Made by a program: the position numbers and the translations under genes. 55,619 nucleotides of DNA, taken from the NCBI GenBank assembly GCA_035636095.1, contig DASPZU010000006.1, positions 1 to 55,619 of the forward strand. Direction: 5' to 3'. Positions 48,525 to 55,619 of the stretch are shown piece by piece (within the stretch, counting starts at the first letter, position 1; each line of letters begins with the position of its first letter). This DNA comes from Gp7-AA10 sp035636095. GTDB taxonomy: Bacteria > Acidobacteriota > Thermoanaerobaculia > Gp7-AA8. The notes beneath the pieces are model-generated. The model was not told where the DNA came from and did not search any database. It saw only the letters and a list, made by a program, of their open reading frames with translations.

Positions 48525-49685
48525 GTGAAACGCGTCATCGGGATCGCCGCGCTGTTCTTCGTTCCGCGCGTGATCCTTCTCTTCTTGCGACAGCCGTTTT
48601 TCGACGAGCTCTTCACGCGATGGATCTCCGGTCAGTCGTTGGCCGGAATTCTTCACGCCCTGCATTACGACTCCGGTCCTCCTCTCTACTACTGCCTCAT
48701 CCATCTGCTCGGCGATCCGCCGGTGCTGGTGATTCGGGCGGTCTCACTGCTCTTCAGCACGATCGCGTTGATGGCGTTACTGATGTCGCAGCGCTTTACG
48801 GCCGCGGCACTGCTGGCAGTCTTTCCGCCGGCGGTTCTGCTGGCGGTGGACGCGCGCGCGTATGCACTCTGCGCGATGTTCGTCGCACTCGGCACCCTGG
48901 CGCTCGATCGCGATCGTCCCTATCTGGCCGCCATCGCGTTCGTGGCGGCGGCGTATTCGCATTACTACGGCGCGCTCTTTTTTGTTCTGTTATGGCGGCA
49001 GTGGCGCGCGCTGGCAATCGCCATCGTTGTTTTCCTCCCCGGAATCTGGCTGGCGCTGCACCAGCCGCGCGAATCGATGGCCTGGATCGGCGGGTTTCCG
49101 CACTATCCCGACGTTCTGTTTGCGCGACCGCCAGTTTGGTTGCTGGTGGTTGCTTTGGGGTTGCTGGTGGTTGCCGGGTATCGACTCAATCGGTACGCCG
49201 CGATGACGCTCATTCCGCTGGGGCTCGCGCTCGCCCTGGGCATTTACTTTCCGCTGCGATTCGAATCGGTGATCGCGGTGCCGTTCGTGCTGTGGATCGC
49301 GGCATCGGCGCACAAAAAACTGATCCCGCTTTTGGTGGCGGTCGGAGTCGCGATCTGCGCCATCGGAATCATCGATCACGCGCGGCGGCCGCTCGACGAT
49401 TACCGCGATGCGGCCATGCATTTGCGAGGCATGCAGGGGCCGGTCGTTGCCAGCGGCTACCTCTACCTGGAGGCCATCATGGTCCGTCCGGCGATCGCGT
49501 TCCCGGCGGAGCAGGCCTTGCATCCCGGCTGGCGCGCGATGCCCCATCCGGGAAGTAAGCCGCCGGAGGGCGCGTTCATCTGGATCGGCGAGAGCCGCGC
49601 GCCGGAGCTCGACATCATTCGGCGCTCACGCCGGATCACTCCGATCTACGTGAACCAGAACGCAGCGATCGTTAAGGTAAACTGA
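48525..49685 (+). CDS. GT-C-type membrane glycosyltransferase-like protein
   Basis: 386 residues from GTG 48525, immediately after the previous stop. About nine membrane helices. FFDELFTRWISG carries the acidic pair expected in the first loop of ArnT/PMT-like enzymes, and HYDSGPPLYYCLIHLLG and VDARAYALCAMFVALG are family-like. It likely transfers a sugar from a polyprenyl-phosphate donor. Acceptor unknown. Confidence 0.75.
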   Translation: MKRVIGIAALFFVPRVILLFLRQPFFDELFTRWISGQSLAGILHALHYDSGPPLYYCLIHLLGDPPVLVIRAVSLLFSTIALMALLMSQRFTAAALLAVFPPAVLLAVDARAYALCAMFVALGTLALDRDRPYLAAIAFVAAAYSHYYGALFFVLLWRQWRALAIAIVVFLPGIWLALHQPRESMAWIGGFPHYPDVLFARPPVWLLVVALGLLVVAGYRLNRYAAMTLIPLGLALALGIYFPLRFESVIAVPFVLWIAASAHKKLIPLLVAVGVAICAIGIIDHARRPLDDYRDAAMHLRGMQGPVVASGYLYLEAIMVRPAIAFPAEQALHPGWRAMPHPGSKPPEGAFIWIGESRAPELDIIRRSRRITPIYVNQNAAIVKVN

Positions 49686-49691
49686 GAGGCC

Positions 49692-50165
49692 ATGCCGCAC
49701 TTCATAACGGACAAGTGCATCGGATGCAGCGTGTGCGAGGTCAAGTGCCCCACCAATACGATTTGGGGCACGGCCCGCGGGCAGTACTATATCCATCCCG
49801 AGCGCTGCATCGACTGCTCGGTGTGCGGCATTTACTGTCCGGTCGATGCCATCCAGAACCAGCACGGCGACTTCATCCCGCGCGTGAAGCCGAAGGACAT
49901 CCCCAAGGCGGAGGTGATCAAAGAGCTCTGCACCGGATGCGAGTTCTGCGTCGACATCTGCCCCTTCGAGTGCATCGCCATGATCGACGCCCAGGACGAA
50001 ACGGTGGCCAACCACTACAAGATCGCGTTCGTCGAGAAGAACAAATGCGTCGCCTGCCGCCTGTGCGAGTCGGTGTGCGACAAGGACGCCATCGTGGTGC
50101 CGGACGCCCCCACGCAGTTGAAGGGATACCTGCCCGACTTCGTTGTCGCGGGTACGGGAAGATAG
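49692..50165 (+). CDS. ferredoxin-type protein with four [4Fe-4S] motifs
   Basis: 157 residues. Four CxxCxxCxxxC motifs: CIGCSVCEVKC, CIDCSVCGIYC, CTGCEFCVDIC and CVACRLCESVC, the first three followed by Pro and the last by Asp. Twice the usual two-cluster ferredoxin, so it may carry four clusters in a wire. No signal peptide, so cytoplasmic. Located upstream of the bc-type complex, it may deliver electrons in quinone metabolism, though direct coupling is not shown. Confidence 0.88.
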   Translation: MPHFITDKCIGCSVCEVKCPTNTIWGTARGQYYIHPERCIDCSVCGIYCPVDAIQNQHGDFIPRVKPKDIPKAEVIKELCTGCEFCVDICPFECIAMIDAQDETVANHYKIAFVEKNKCVACRLCESVCDKDAIVVPDAPTQLKGYLPDFVVAGTGR

Positions 50166-50256
50166 AAATTTCAAATTTCAAATTTCAAATGAAAAATTGA
50201 GAATGCGCGCGGTCGTTCTTTTCATTTTTCATTTGAAATTTTGAAATTCTTAATTT
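50165..50256. repeat. AT-rich compound palindrome after the ferredoxin gene
   Basis: Left side has tandem AAATTTC units and AAATGAAAAATTGA (50165-50202); right side is their inverse (50217-50256), with a GC-rich loop. It resembles 35421-35501 in unit sequence, and starts at the ferredoxin stop codon. Confidence 0.85.
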
Positions 50257-50262
50257 CGTCTC

Positions 50263-51093
50263 ATGACTGACATCCCGCGCGAATCTCCCCGCAACATCCT
50301 CTTCCAATTCGTCCTCTTCCCCCTGGGCATCGTGCTGGTGGCGGTGGGGGTCTTCTTTCTCTTCGGAAAGTTGGCGACCGAAACGCACTCGATCCCGGAT
50401 TACCTCAACGCCATCCGCTCCGGCAGCTCGCACGAGCGGTGGCAGGCTGCCTATCAACTTTCGAAGTCGCTGAAGCGAGGGGAGGCGGCGCGCTATCCGA
50501 ATCTCGAGCAACAGGTCGCCGCCATCTACGAGCAATCGAAGAATGACGATCCACGCATCCGCCGCTACCTCAGCATGGTTCTGGGATCGCTCGGCGATCG
50601 CCGCGCCACGCCGCTCCTGCTGGACGGCCTCAGCGATCGCGATCCCGACAACCGCATCTATGTCCTCATGGCTCTTGGCGAGCTGAAGGATCCCATCTCG
50701 ATCCCGCACATCGTGCAGACGACGCGGGAGAGCGACAAAGACGTGCGCAAGACCGCGTATTTCACCCTCGGTGAAATCGGCAATCCGTACGGCGTGCCGG
50801 CCCTGGTCGACGGCCTCACCGACGAGGTCGCCGAAGTGCGATGGAACGCCGCCATCTCGCTGTCGCGATTCAACGATCGGCGGGCGGTGCCGGTCCTGCG
50901 CGAGATGCTCGATCGGTCGCGCCTGAGCGAGGTGCGCGACATGCGGGAGGATCAAAAAGAGGACGTGATGATCATGGCCATGGCGCCACTGGTGCGCCTG
51001 GCCGGCCCGGAGGCGCGCGTCGATCTGCAGCGCGTCGCGGCCACCGATCCCAGCCTTCGGGTGCGGGCGGCGGCAAAATCGCTGTTGCGGTAG
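50263..51093 (+). CDS. membrane-anchored HEAT-repeat protein
   Basis: 276 residues. One N-terminal membrane helix (ILFQFVLFPLGIVLVAVGVFFLFG), then about six HEAT repeats (DPRIRRYLSMVLGSLGDRRATPLLLDGL, DKDVRKTAYFTLGEIGNPYGVPALVDGL). Lies just upstream of the Rieske gene. It may help assemble or stabilise the cytochrome complex, which is inference from its position. Confidence 0.82.
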   Translation: MTDIPRESPRNILFQFVLFPLGIVLVAVGVFFLFGKLATETHSIPDYLNAIRSGSSHERWQAAYQLSKSLKRGEAARYPNLEQQVAAIYEQSKNDDPRIRRYLSMVLGSLGDRRATPLLLDGLSDRDPDNRIYVLMALGELKDPISIPHIVQTTRESDKDVRKTAYFTLGEIGNPYGVPALVDGLTDEVAEVRWNAAISLSRFNDRRAVPVLREMLDRSRLSEVRDMREDQKEDVMIMAMAPLVRLAGPEARVDLQRVAATDPSLRVRAAAKSLLR

Positions 51094-51118
51094 TCACCAG
51101 GCACCACAGAGAAGTTTT

Positions 51119-51181
51119 TTCACCACAGAGGCACAGAGATCACAGAGAAAATCTCTGTGGACTCTGTGCCTCTGTGGTGAA
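51119..51181. repeat. palindrome of CACAGAG-type units upstream of the Rieske gene
   Basis: Arms 51119-51148 and 51152-51181 are 30-base inverted repeats with two mismatches and a three-base loop, composed of CACAGAG and CACCACAGAGG pieces. It could also act as a rho-independent-like barrier between the HEAT gene and the Rieske operon. Confidence 0.85.
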
Positions 51182-51192
51182 CACCTTTTACA

Positions 51193-51222
51193 TTGACAGA
51201 CATCACCGAAATGTCTGATATT
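51193..51222 (+). promoter_or_regulatory. candidate sigma-70 promoter for the Rieske/cytochrome operon
   Basis: A perfect TTGACA (51193-51198) is followed, after 18 bases, by GATATT (51217-51222), four of six matches to the -10 box. It lies about 45-70 bases before the Rieske ATG in the one clear gap of this region. Judged by eye only. Confidence 0.4.
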
Positions 51223-51265
51223 AAGGGGCCGGAGCGAGCTTGTTCCGTTTCTTCACAATCTCCTG

Positions 51266-51838
51266 ATGTCGGAAGAAATCACGCCATATCAGGTAGTCCC
51301 GAAGACTCCCCTCGCGGGGAGCGCCGCCGCAGACATCCGCGAACAGGGGGAGATGACCCGTCGCAGCTTTCCCTTCGTCATCACCGCCGCCTGGCTCGCC
51401 CTCACCGCCGCTCTCGGGGGCCTGGCCTCTGTATTGGGGCGATTCATGTTCCCCAACGTCCTGTTCGAGCCGGTCCAGAAGTTCAAGGCCGGCTTCGTCG
51501 CCGACTACTCGGTGGGCGAGGTCGATGAGCGCTGGAAGGACAAGTTCGGCATCTGGCTGGTGAGGACGGAAGAGGTGATGTACGCCCTGATCACGGTCTG
51601 CACGCACCTCGGATGTACGCCCAACTGGCTGCCCACGCAGAACAAGTTCAAGTGCCCCTGCCACGGCAGCGGCTACTACAAGTCCGGTGTGAATTTCGAG
51701 GGACCGACGCCGCGGCCGCTGGAGCGCGCGAAGATTTCGATCGATCCCTCCGACGGTCAGATCGTCGTCGATAAGGCGAAACAGTTTCATCAGGAGCGGG
51801 GAGAATGGACCGACCCGGAATCGTTTATCAAGGTATGA
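51266..51838 (+). CDS. petC: Rieske iron-sulfur protein of a cytochrome bc-type complex
   Basis: 190 residues. One membrane anchor (FVITAAWLALTAALGGLASVLG, about residues 36-57) and the two cluster-binding loops CTHLGC and CPCHGSGYYKSG, with two Cys and two His for the [2Fe-2S] centre and two more Cys for the disulfide. It moves electrons from quinol to the c-type cytochrome on the outer face. An N-terminal stretch LAGSAAADIREQ is encoded by sequence similar to arm A of the coding palindrome. Confidence 0.93.
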   Translation: MSEEITPYQVVPKTPLAGSAAADIREQGEMTRRSFPFVITAAWLALTAALGGLASVLGRFMFPNVLFEPVQKFKAGFVADYSVGEVDERWKDKFGIWLVRTEEVMYALITVCTHLGCTPNWLPTQNKFKCPCHGSGYYKSGVNFEGPTPRPLERAKISIDPSDGQIVVDKAKQFHQERGEWTDPESFIKV

Positions 51839-51902
51839 AGTCCTGAGTGCTGAGTCCTGAGTCCTGAGTGGGACTCAGAACTCAGGACTCAGGACTCAGA
51901 AC
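51838..51902. repeat. compound palindrome of CTGAGTC units between Rieske and cytochrome b genes
   Basis: Left side 51840-51869 (TCCTGAG and TGCTGAG units), right side 51873-51902 (inverted ACTCAGA/ACTCAGG units). It begins at the Rieske stop and ends eight bases before the cytochrome b start. Same unit family as 46679-46750. Confidence 0.88.
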
Positions 51903-51909
51903 TAGGAAA

Positions 51910-52695
51910 ATGGCCAGCGTAAGAGGAATCCAGGAAGGCATCGTCAACTCGCAGATCTGGAAGTCGGTCTTCCGGGTCGGCATCCCGAACACGAACCGGA
52001 AGCGCGTCCTGGCGGTTCTTGGATCGCTGATCCTGCACCTGCATCCGGTCAAGGTGCGGCGCTCGGGCGTGCGCATGAGCTACACCTGGTGCATGGGAGG
52101 GACGTCATTCTTCCTCTTCCTGGTCGAGACGGTAACAGGACTACTTTTGATGTTCTATTATCGTCCAACGATAGAATACGCATTTACCGACATCATGGAC
52201 CTGCGCGAGCAGGCGCCGTTCGGGATCATGCGGGAGATGCACCGCTGGGGCGCGCACGCCATGGTCATCGCGGTCTGGCTGCACATGTTCCGCGTCTTCA
52301 TGACCGGTTCGTACAAGCCGCCTCGCGAATTCAACTGGAACATCGGCGTCATTCTGCTGGTGCTGACGCTTCTGCTTTCGTTCACCGGATATCTGCTGCC
52401 GTGGGATCAGCTCGCGATCTGGGCGATCACGGTGGGCTCGTCGATGGCGCGCGCGACACCCGGCGCGGGAAATGAGGGCCCCATGTCGGGGCTCATCAAA
52501 CTCGGCGAAATACGATTGATCCACGCCGGTGACGACGCGCGGTTCGGTCTCATCGGCGGGCGATCCATCGGCGCCGCCACGCTGCTGCGTTTCTACGTGC
52601 TGCATTGCGTCGCGATTCCGCTGGTGGCGGGTTTTCTGATGGCGATCCACTTCTGGCGCGTGCGAAAGGATGGCGGCATTTCGGGTCCGTTATGA
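51910..52695 (+). CDS. petB: cytochrome b, N-terminal (b6-like) subunit
   Basis: 261 residues from ATG 51910 (the frame runs upstream into the palindrome). Four membrane helices. Haem ligand His residues are expected in MHRWGAHAMVIAVWLHMFRVF and LHCVAIPLVAGFLMAIHFWRV; GYLLPWDQLAIWAIT is the Qo-side signature. Together with the next gene it forms a split cytochrome b. Codons for TVTGLLLMFYYRPTIEYA (52130-52183) are AT-rich (GTA, ACA, CTA, CCA, ATA). Confidence 0.93.
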   Translation: MASVRGIQEGIVNSQIWKSVFRVGIPNTNRKRVLAVLGSLILHLHPVKVRRSGVRMSYTWCMGGTSFFLFLVETVTGLLLMFYYRPTIEYAFTDIMDLREQAPFGIMREMHRWGAHAMVIAVWLHMFRVFMTGSYKPPREFNWNIGVILLVLTLLLSFTGYLLPWDQLAIWAITVGSSMARATPGAGNEGPMSGLIKLGEIRLIHAGDDARFGLIGGRSIGAATLLRFYVLHCVAIPLVAGFLMAIHFWRVRKDGGISGPL

Positions 52696-52704
52696 CGAAG
52701 ACGA

Positions 52705-52793
52705 CCCCTCACCCGGCCTTCGGCCACCCTCTCCCCACTGGCGTGGGGAGAGGGACTTCGTGTGGACGTTGGCGCGCAGCGCCGGGTGAGGGG
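52705..52793. repeat. GC-rich compound palindrome between the cytochrome b genes
   Basis: Outer arms CCCCTCACCCGGC (52705-52717) and GCCGGGTGAGGGG (52781-52793) pair; inside lies a second hairpin CCCTCTCCCC...GGGGAGAGGG (52728-52755). Similar CCCTCACCCGGCC...GGGTGAGGG palindromes are dispersed in many proteobacterial and other genomes. Confidence 0.85.
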
Positions 52794-52795
52794 CG

Positions 52796-54019
52796 ATGAC
52801 ATTCTTCAAAGATTTCATCAACGTTCTCTCCGCAGCGTCGATATCCTTTCTGCTGCTGTCGTCGACATTCGGCTGCATCGTCTTTTTCAGTCTGCTCGAC
52901 GGCCGTCTGAAGTCGAAGGGCGGCACCGCCTTCATCGTCCTGGGCGTTCTGTACGCTGGTTTCGGCATCTTCATTCGCCCGCTTCTGTACCTGGCGGTGG
53001 CGTACTTCCTCATCCTGTTCGGACTCGCGAATCTGGGCCCGAGGCTTTGGGACAAGAAGACGGGAAAATGGCTGCTCATCGCGGGCATGGGCGGATTCTT
53101 CGTTTCGTTCCTCGATCCGAACTTCTACCTGATCGCGGCCAAACCCGACAACGTCCCCATCGGCGCGATGATCTTTCTGCTGGGCATCTTCACGTGGATC
53201 GCGCTGCGCAAGGCCTATCTCAACGACAAGCAGATCGAAGCGGGCGGAATCCCGTGGGAAAAGACCGAGACCAACGAGAAGCTCTTCGTGTGGCCGGATC
53301 TGGTCTACACCGAGATGCTGTGCATGATCCTGCTGACCATCGTGATGATCGTCTGGTCGGTCGGTCTGCGCGCACCGCTGGAAGAAGCTGCCAATCCGAC
53401 CTCCTCGCCAAATCCTGCCAAGGCGCCCTGGTACTTCCTCGGGCTGCAGGAGATGCTGGTCTATTTCGACCCCTGGCTGGCGGGGGTAGTGCTGCCGGGA
53501 TTGATCATCGTCGGCCTCATGGCCATCCCGTACATCGACACCAATCCGAAGGGCAACGGCTACTACGGGTTTCGCGAACGCAAGTGGGAGATCGGCATCT
53601 TCCTGTACGGATTCCTGGTGCTGTGGTCGTTTCTCATCATCACCGGCACCTTCTTGCGCGGACCGAACTGGAACTTTTTCGGTCCTTACGAATACTGGGA
53701 TCCGAACAAACTCGTTCCACTGGTGAACATCGATTTGTCGGAGCTGGTGTGGGTGCAGTGGCTGGGCATGCCGCTTCCGAAGCTGTGGCCGATCCGCGAG
53801 ATGTTCGGAATCATCCTCGTGGTTGGCTACATGAGTTTGCCGCCGGTGCTGGCGGCCGGCCCGTTCCGCCGCTTCTATTTGAAGATGGGAGCGCCGCGCT
53901 ACTACGTCGGCTCCTTTCTGTTTCTTGTGATGATGGCGCTGCCCATCAAGATGGTTTTACGGTGGCTCTTTAACTTGAAGTACATCGTTCACATCGGGGA
54001 GCTTTTCTTTAACGTATGA
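52796..54019 (+). CDS. cytochrome b, C-terminal (subunit IV-like) subunit with extra membrane helices
   Basis: 407 residues, about nine or ten membrane helices. The subunit IV motif region ANPTSSPNPAKAPWYFLGLQEMLVYFDPW (around residues 200-228) replaces the PEWY element of the Qo site with PWYF. The first 180 residues add four or five helices not found in petD. C-terminal helices continue with LPIKMVLRWLFNLKY. It pairs with the b6-like subunit to form the quinol-oxidising core. Confidence 0.88.
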   Translation: MTFFKDFINVLSAASISFLLLSSTFGCIVFFSLLDGRLKSKGGTAFIVLGVLYAGFGIFIRPLLYLAVAYFLILFGLANLGPRLWDKKTGKWLLIAGMGGFFVSFLDPNFYLIAAKPDNVPIGAMIFLLGIFTWIALRKAYLNDKQIEAGGIPWEKTETNEKLFVWPDLVYTEMLCMILLTIVMIVWSVGLRAPLEEAANPTSSPNPAKAPWYFLGLQEMLVYFDPWLAGVVLPGLIIVGLMAIPYIDTNPKGNGYYGFRERKWEIGIFLYGFLVLWSFLIITGTFLRGPNWNFFGPYEYWDPNKLVPLVNIDLSELVWVQWLGMPLPKLWPIREMFGIILVVGYMSLPPVLAAGPFRRFYLKMGAPRYYVGSFLFLVMMALPIKMVLRWLFNLKYIVHIGELFFNV

Positions 54020-54032
54020 GGCGCGGGGGCGC

Positions 54033-55619
54033 GTGAAGCCGCAAGAGCCGATTCCACACAACTACTCGATTCGAGGATTGAATCAGATCTTCCTCTGGTC
54101 GAGCCTCGGCCTTCTGGCAGTCACGGGGTTGATGGTCGGGTACGACTACGTGCGCGGCTGGAAGTGGTTCCAGCGCGAATTCATGCGGATGCAGACGGAG
54201 CGTATCGAGCAGGACCTCCGCACCGAACAGGAAACGACGAACAAAGTGCAGCTGGCGGACCTCGATCGGCAATTCAGGCAGAGCGAGGTCGAGATCGCCA
54301 ACCATCGCTCGCAGTACATGGTCGCGCAGAAAGATCTCGACACCTGGGAAGGCATCCACTACGCCGCCGATCAGGATTACCGCTTCGCGAAGGCGCGTCT
54401 CGACGCCCAGCGCTACATCGCGGAAGCCTCGTTCGTTCAGAAGCGAAAGGACGCCGCCGAGCAGCAGGCGGAGTACAAGCGGCAGGAATCGCACGTCACC
54501 GATCTCAACGCGCGTTTGCAGGACGTCACCCGCAAGCGCGATGCGGCTAAGGCGCGCGTCGACGTATGGCTCAGCAAGATCAAGGCGGTCGAGGATAAGC
54601 GCAAGGCGCTGAACGCGAATATCGATCTGCTCAACAAGCAGCTCACCACCGTCGAGCTCAAAGGACCGAATCTTCTGCTCAATCTCCCCATGCTCGATTT
54701 CATCAATCCGACCCTGAAGATCGATCAGGTCGTGATCCCCGACATGCTCATCGAGATGAACTACATGGGCGTGCCGCGCGTCGACCGCTGCATGACCTGC
54801 CATCGCGCCATCGATCGTCCGGGGTTCGAATCGAAGAAAGAAGCGGCCCGGCTCGCGCAGGAGCTGCAGCAGAAGCTCGACGCCTTCCAGATTCCGCAGG
54901 AAAAAAGAGAAGAAACCGAAAAGCAGATCGCGCAGTTGAAGCGGATTCAGGACGCGCCGCTCGACACGCTCAATCCGTGGCGCACGCATCCGAAGCTCGA
55001 CACCTTCGTCGGATCGGCCTCCGTGCATCCGCTCCTCGAGTTCGGCTGCACGGGCTGCCATCGCGGACAGGATCGCGCCACGGAGTTCGGCCGCGCCGGT
55101 CACGTTCCGCCTAACAAGAAGATGGAGGAGCGCTGGGCTTCCGCGGCCTTCAGTCTCGTTCCCGGCCCGTGGGATTACGCGCAGCGTCATTGGGCGTGGG
55201 AAGAGAATCCCTTCAACGAGACGCCGATGTTTCCGCGGCAATACTACGAAGCGGGATGCATCAAGTGTCATTCCGGACAGGTTGGCGTCGACCAGGGCGA
55301 CGACATCACCAAGGGGACCCTGACCGTCGAAATTTATGGCTGCTACGCCTGCCACAAGATCAACAACTGGCGCTTCACCGATCTGCGGAGGCCCGGCCCC
55401 GATCTGAACGGCATCGCGGAGAAGACGACTCCCCAGTGGGCGTTCCGATGGATTTCAGAGCCGCACAACTTCAAGTCGACCACGCGCATGCCGTCGTTCT
55501 TCTATCAGCGCAACATGGTCGATCCCGCCATCGTGCCGGCGAATGAGCGCGCCCTGAACATCAAGTACCAGGACGCCGAGATCCACTCCATCGTGACGTA
55601 CCTGTTCAGCAAATCGACA
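54033..55619 (+). CDS. membrane-anchored coiled-coil tetrahaem cytochrome c (3' end cut)
   Basis: 529 codons visible from GTG 54033, no stop before the right edge. One N-terminal membrane helix (IFLWSSLGLLAVTGLMVGYDYV), a long coiled coil (about residues 45-210) and four CxxCH haem motifs at about residues 253 (CMTCH), 339 (CTGCH), 409 (CIKCH) and 437 (CYACH). Such multihaem subunits replace cytochrome c1/f in alternative bc complexes. The long coiled coil is unusual and could hold it at a distance from the membrane. The frame is not interrupted by any stop. Confidence 0.9.
   Translation, partial: MKPQEPIPHNYSIRGLNQIFLWSSLGLLAVTGLMVGYDYVRGWKWFQREFMRMQTERIEQDLRTEQETTNKVQLADLDRQFRQSEVEIANHRSQYMVAQKDLDTWEGIHYAADQDYRFAKARLDAQRYIAEASFVQKRKDAAEQQAEYKRQESHVTDLNARLQDVTRKRDAAKARVDVWLSKIKAVEDKRKALNANIDLLNKQLTTVELKGPNLLLNLPMLDFINPTLKIDQVVIPDMLIEMNYMGVPRVDRCMTCHRAIDRPGFESKKEAARLAQELQQKLDAFQIPQEKREETEKQIAQLKRIQDAPLDTLNPWRTHPKLDTFVGSASVHPLLEFGCTGCHRGQDRATEFGRAGHVPPNKKMEERWASAAFSLVPGPWDYAQRHWAWEENPFNETPMFPRQYYEAGCIKCHSGQVGVDQGDDITKGTLTVEIYGCYACHKINNWRFTDLRRPGPDLNGIAEKTTPQWAFRWISEPHNFKSTTRMPSFFYQRNMVDPAIVPANERALNIKYQDAEIHSIVTYLFSKST

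Noticed and set aside
52762..53973. 403-residue plus-strand frame over the second cytochrome b gene
   Set aside because: Basic, low-complexity translation in another frame of a clear membrane protein gene: a shadow.
54009..55355. 448-residue minus-strand frame opposite the tetrahaem cytochrome
   Set aside because: It is antisense to four CxxCH motifs and a coiled coil in a strong plus-strand gene; the translation has no family features.

Overview
The window is a GC-rich bacterial chromosome segment with about 55 protein genes, no rRNA or tRNA genes and no transposase. Several traits suggest a Gram-negative, probably aerobic member of the Acidobacteriota or a neighbouring phylum: many HEAT-repeat proteins, a PATAN/DUF4388 regulator, a split cytochrome b complex with a multihaem subunit, and intergenic spacers filled by large compound palindromes. 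This placement is inference from gene content only.

Region 1 (about 0.7-14 kb) is accessory and the most novel part. One tightly packed plus-strand operon (1753-11014) encodes two membrane proteins, an asparagine-synthase-like enzyme, an EpiD-type flavoprotein decarboxylase, a PqqD-like peptide-binding protein, a 48-residue peptide ending in Trp-Trp-Gly-Ala-Cys, an HprK-like kinase, three consecutive ferritin-like proteins, a His-rich membrane protein and an S26-type peptidase. A nucleotidyltransferase of a type found in lasso-peptide loci is divergently transcribed. This looks like an undescribed RiPP (ribosomally made, modified peptide) pathway. The first two membrane genes have paralogues in an inverted operon (10860-14022), so a duplicated pair brackets the locus.

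Region 2 (14-29.5 kb) makes surface polysaccharide: two methyltransferases, an O-antigen ligase/polymerase, a TPR protein, an ArnC-like glycosyltransferase, a GNAT/WecE pair for a dTDP-4-amino sugar, a 1644-residue membrane protein with four tandem extracellular repeats, a cytochrome c-copper monooxygenase fusion and a membrane-bound UDP-sugar 4,6-dehydratase.

Region 3 (29.5-38.2 kb) is housekeeping-like: repeat proteins around a RodZ-like protein, DnaJ-TPR, PP2C phosphatase, a SelW-type selenoprotein read through an in-frame UGA, GatC-GatA, a LysM amidase, RibH and NusB.

Region 4 (38.2-49.7 kb) is a chemosensory operon without a receptor: PATAN/GAF regulator, CheY, CheA, an ExeA-like ATPase, CheW, a large HEAT protein, CheR, CheB, a GAF protein and a GT-C membrane enzyme. 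Region 5 (49.7 kb to the end) holds a four-cluster ferredoxin, a HEAT protein, Rieske protein, two cytochrome b halves and a tetrahaem cytochrome c cut by the right edge.

Two repeat systems overlie regions 3-5: intergenic palindromes built from short tandem units that abut start or stop codons, and a palindromic element embedded in reading frames (gatC, gatA, cheW, cheB).
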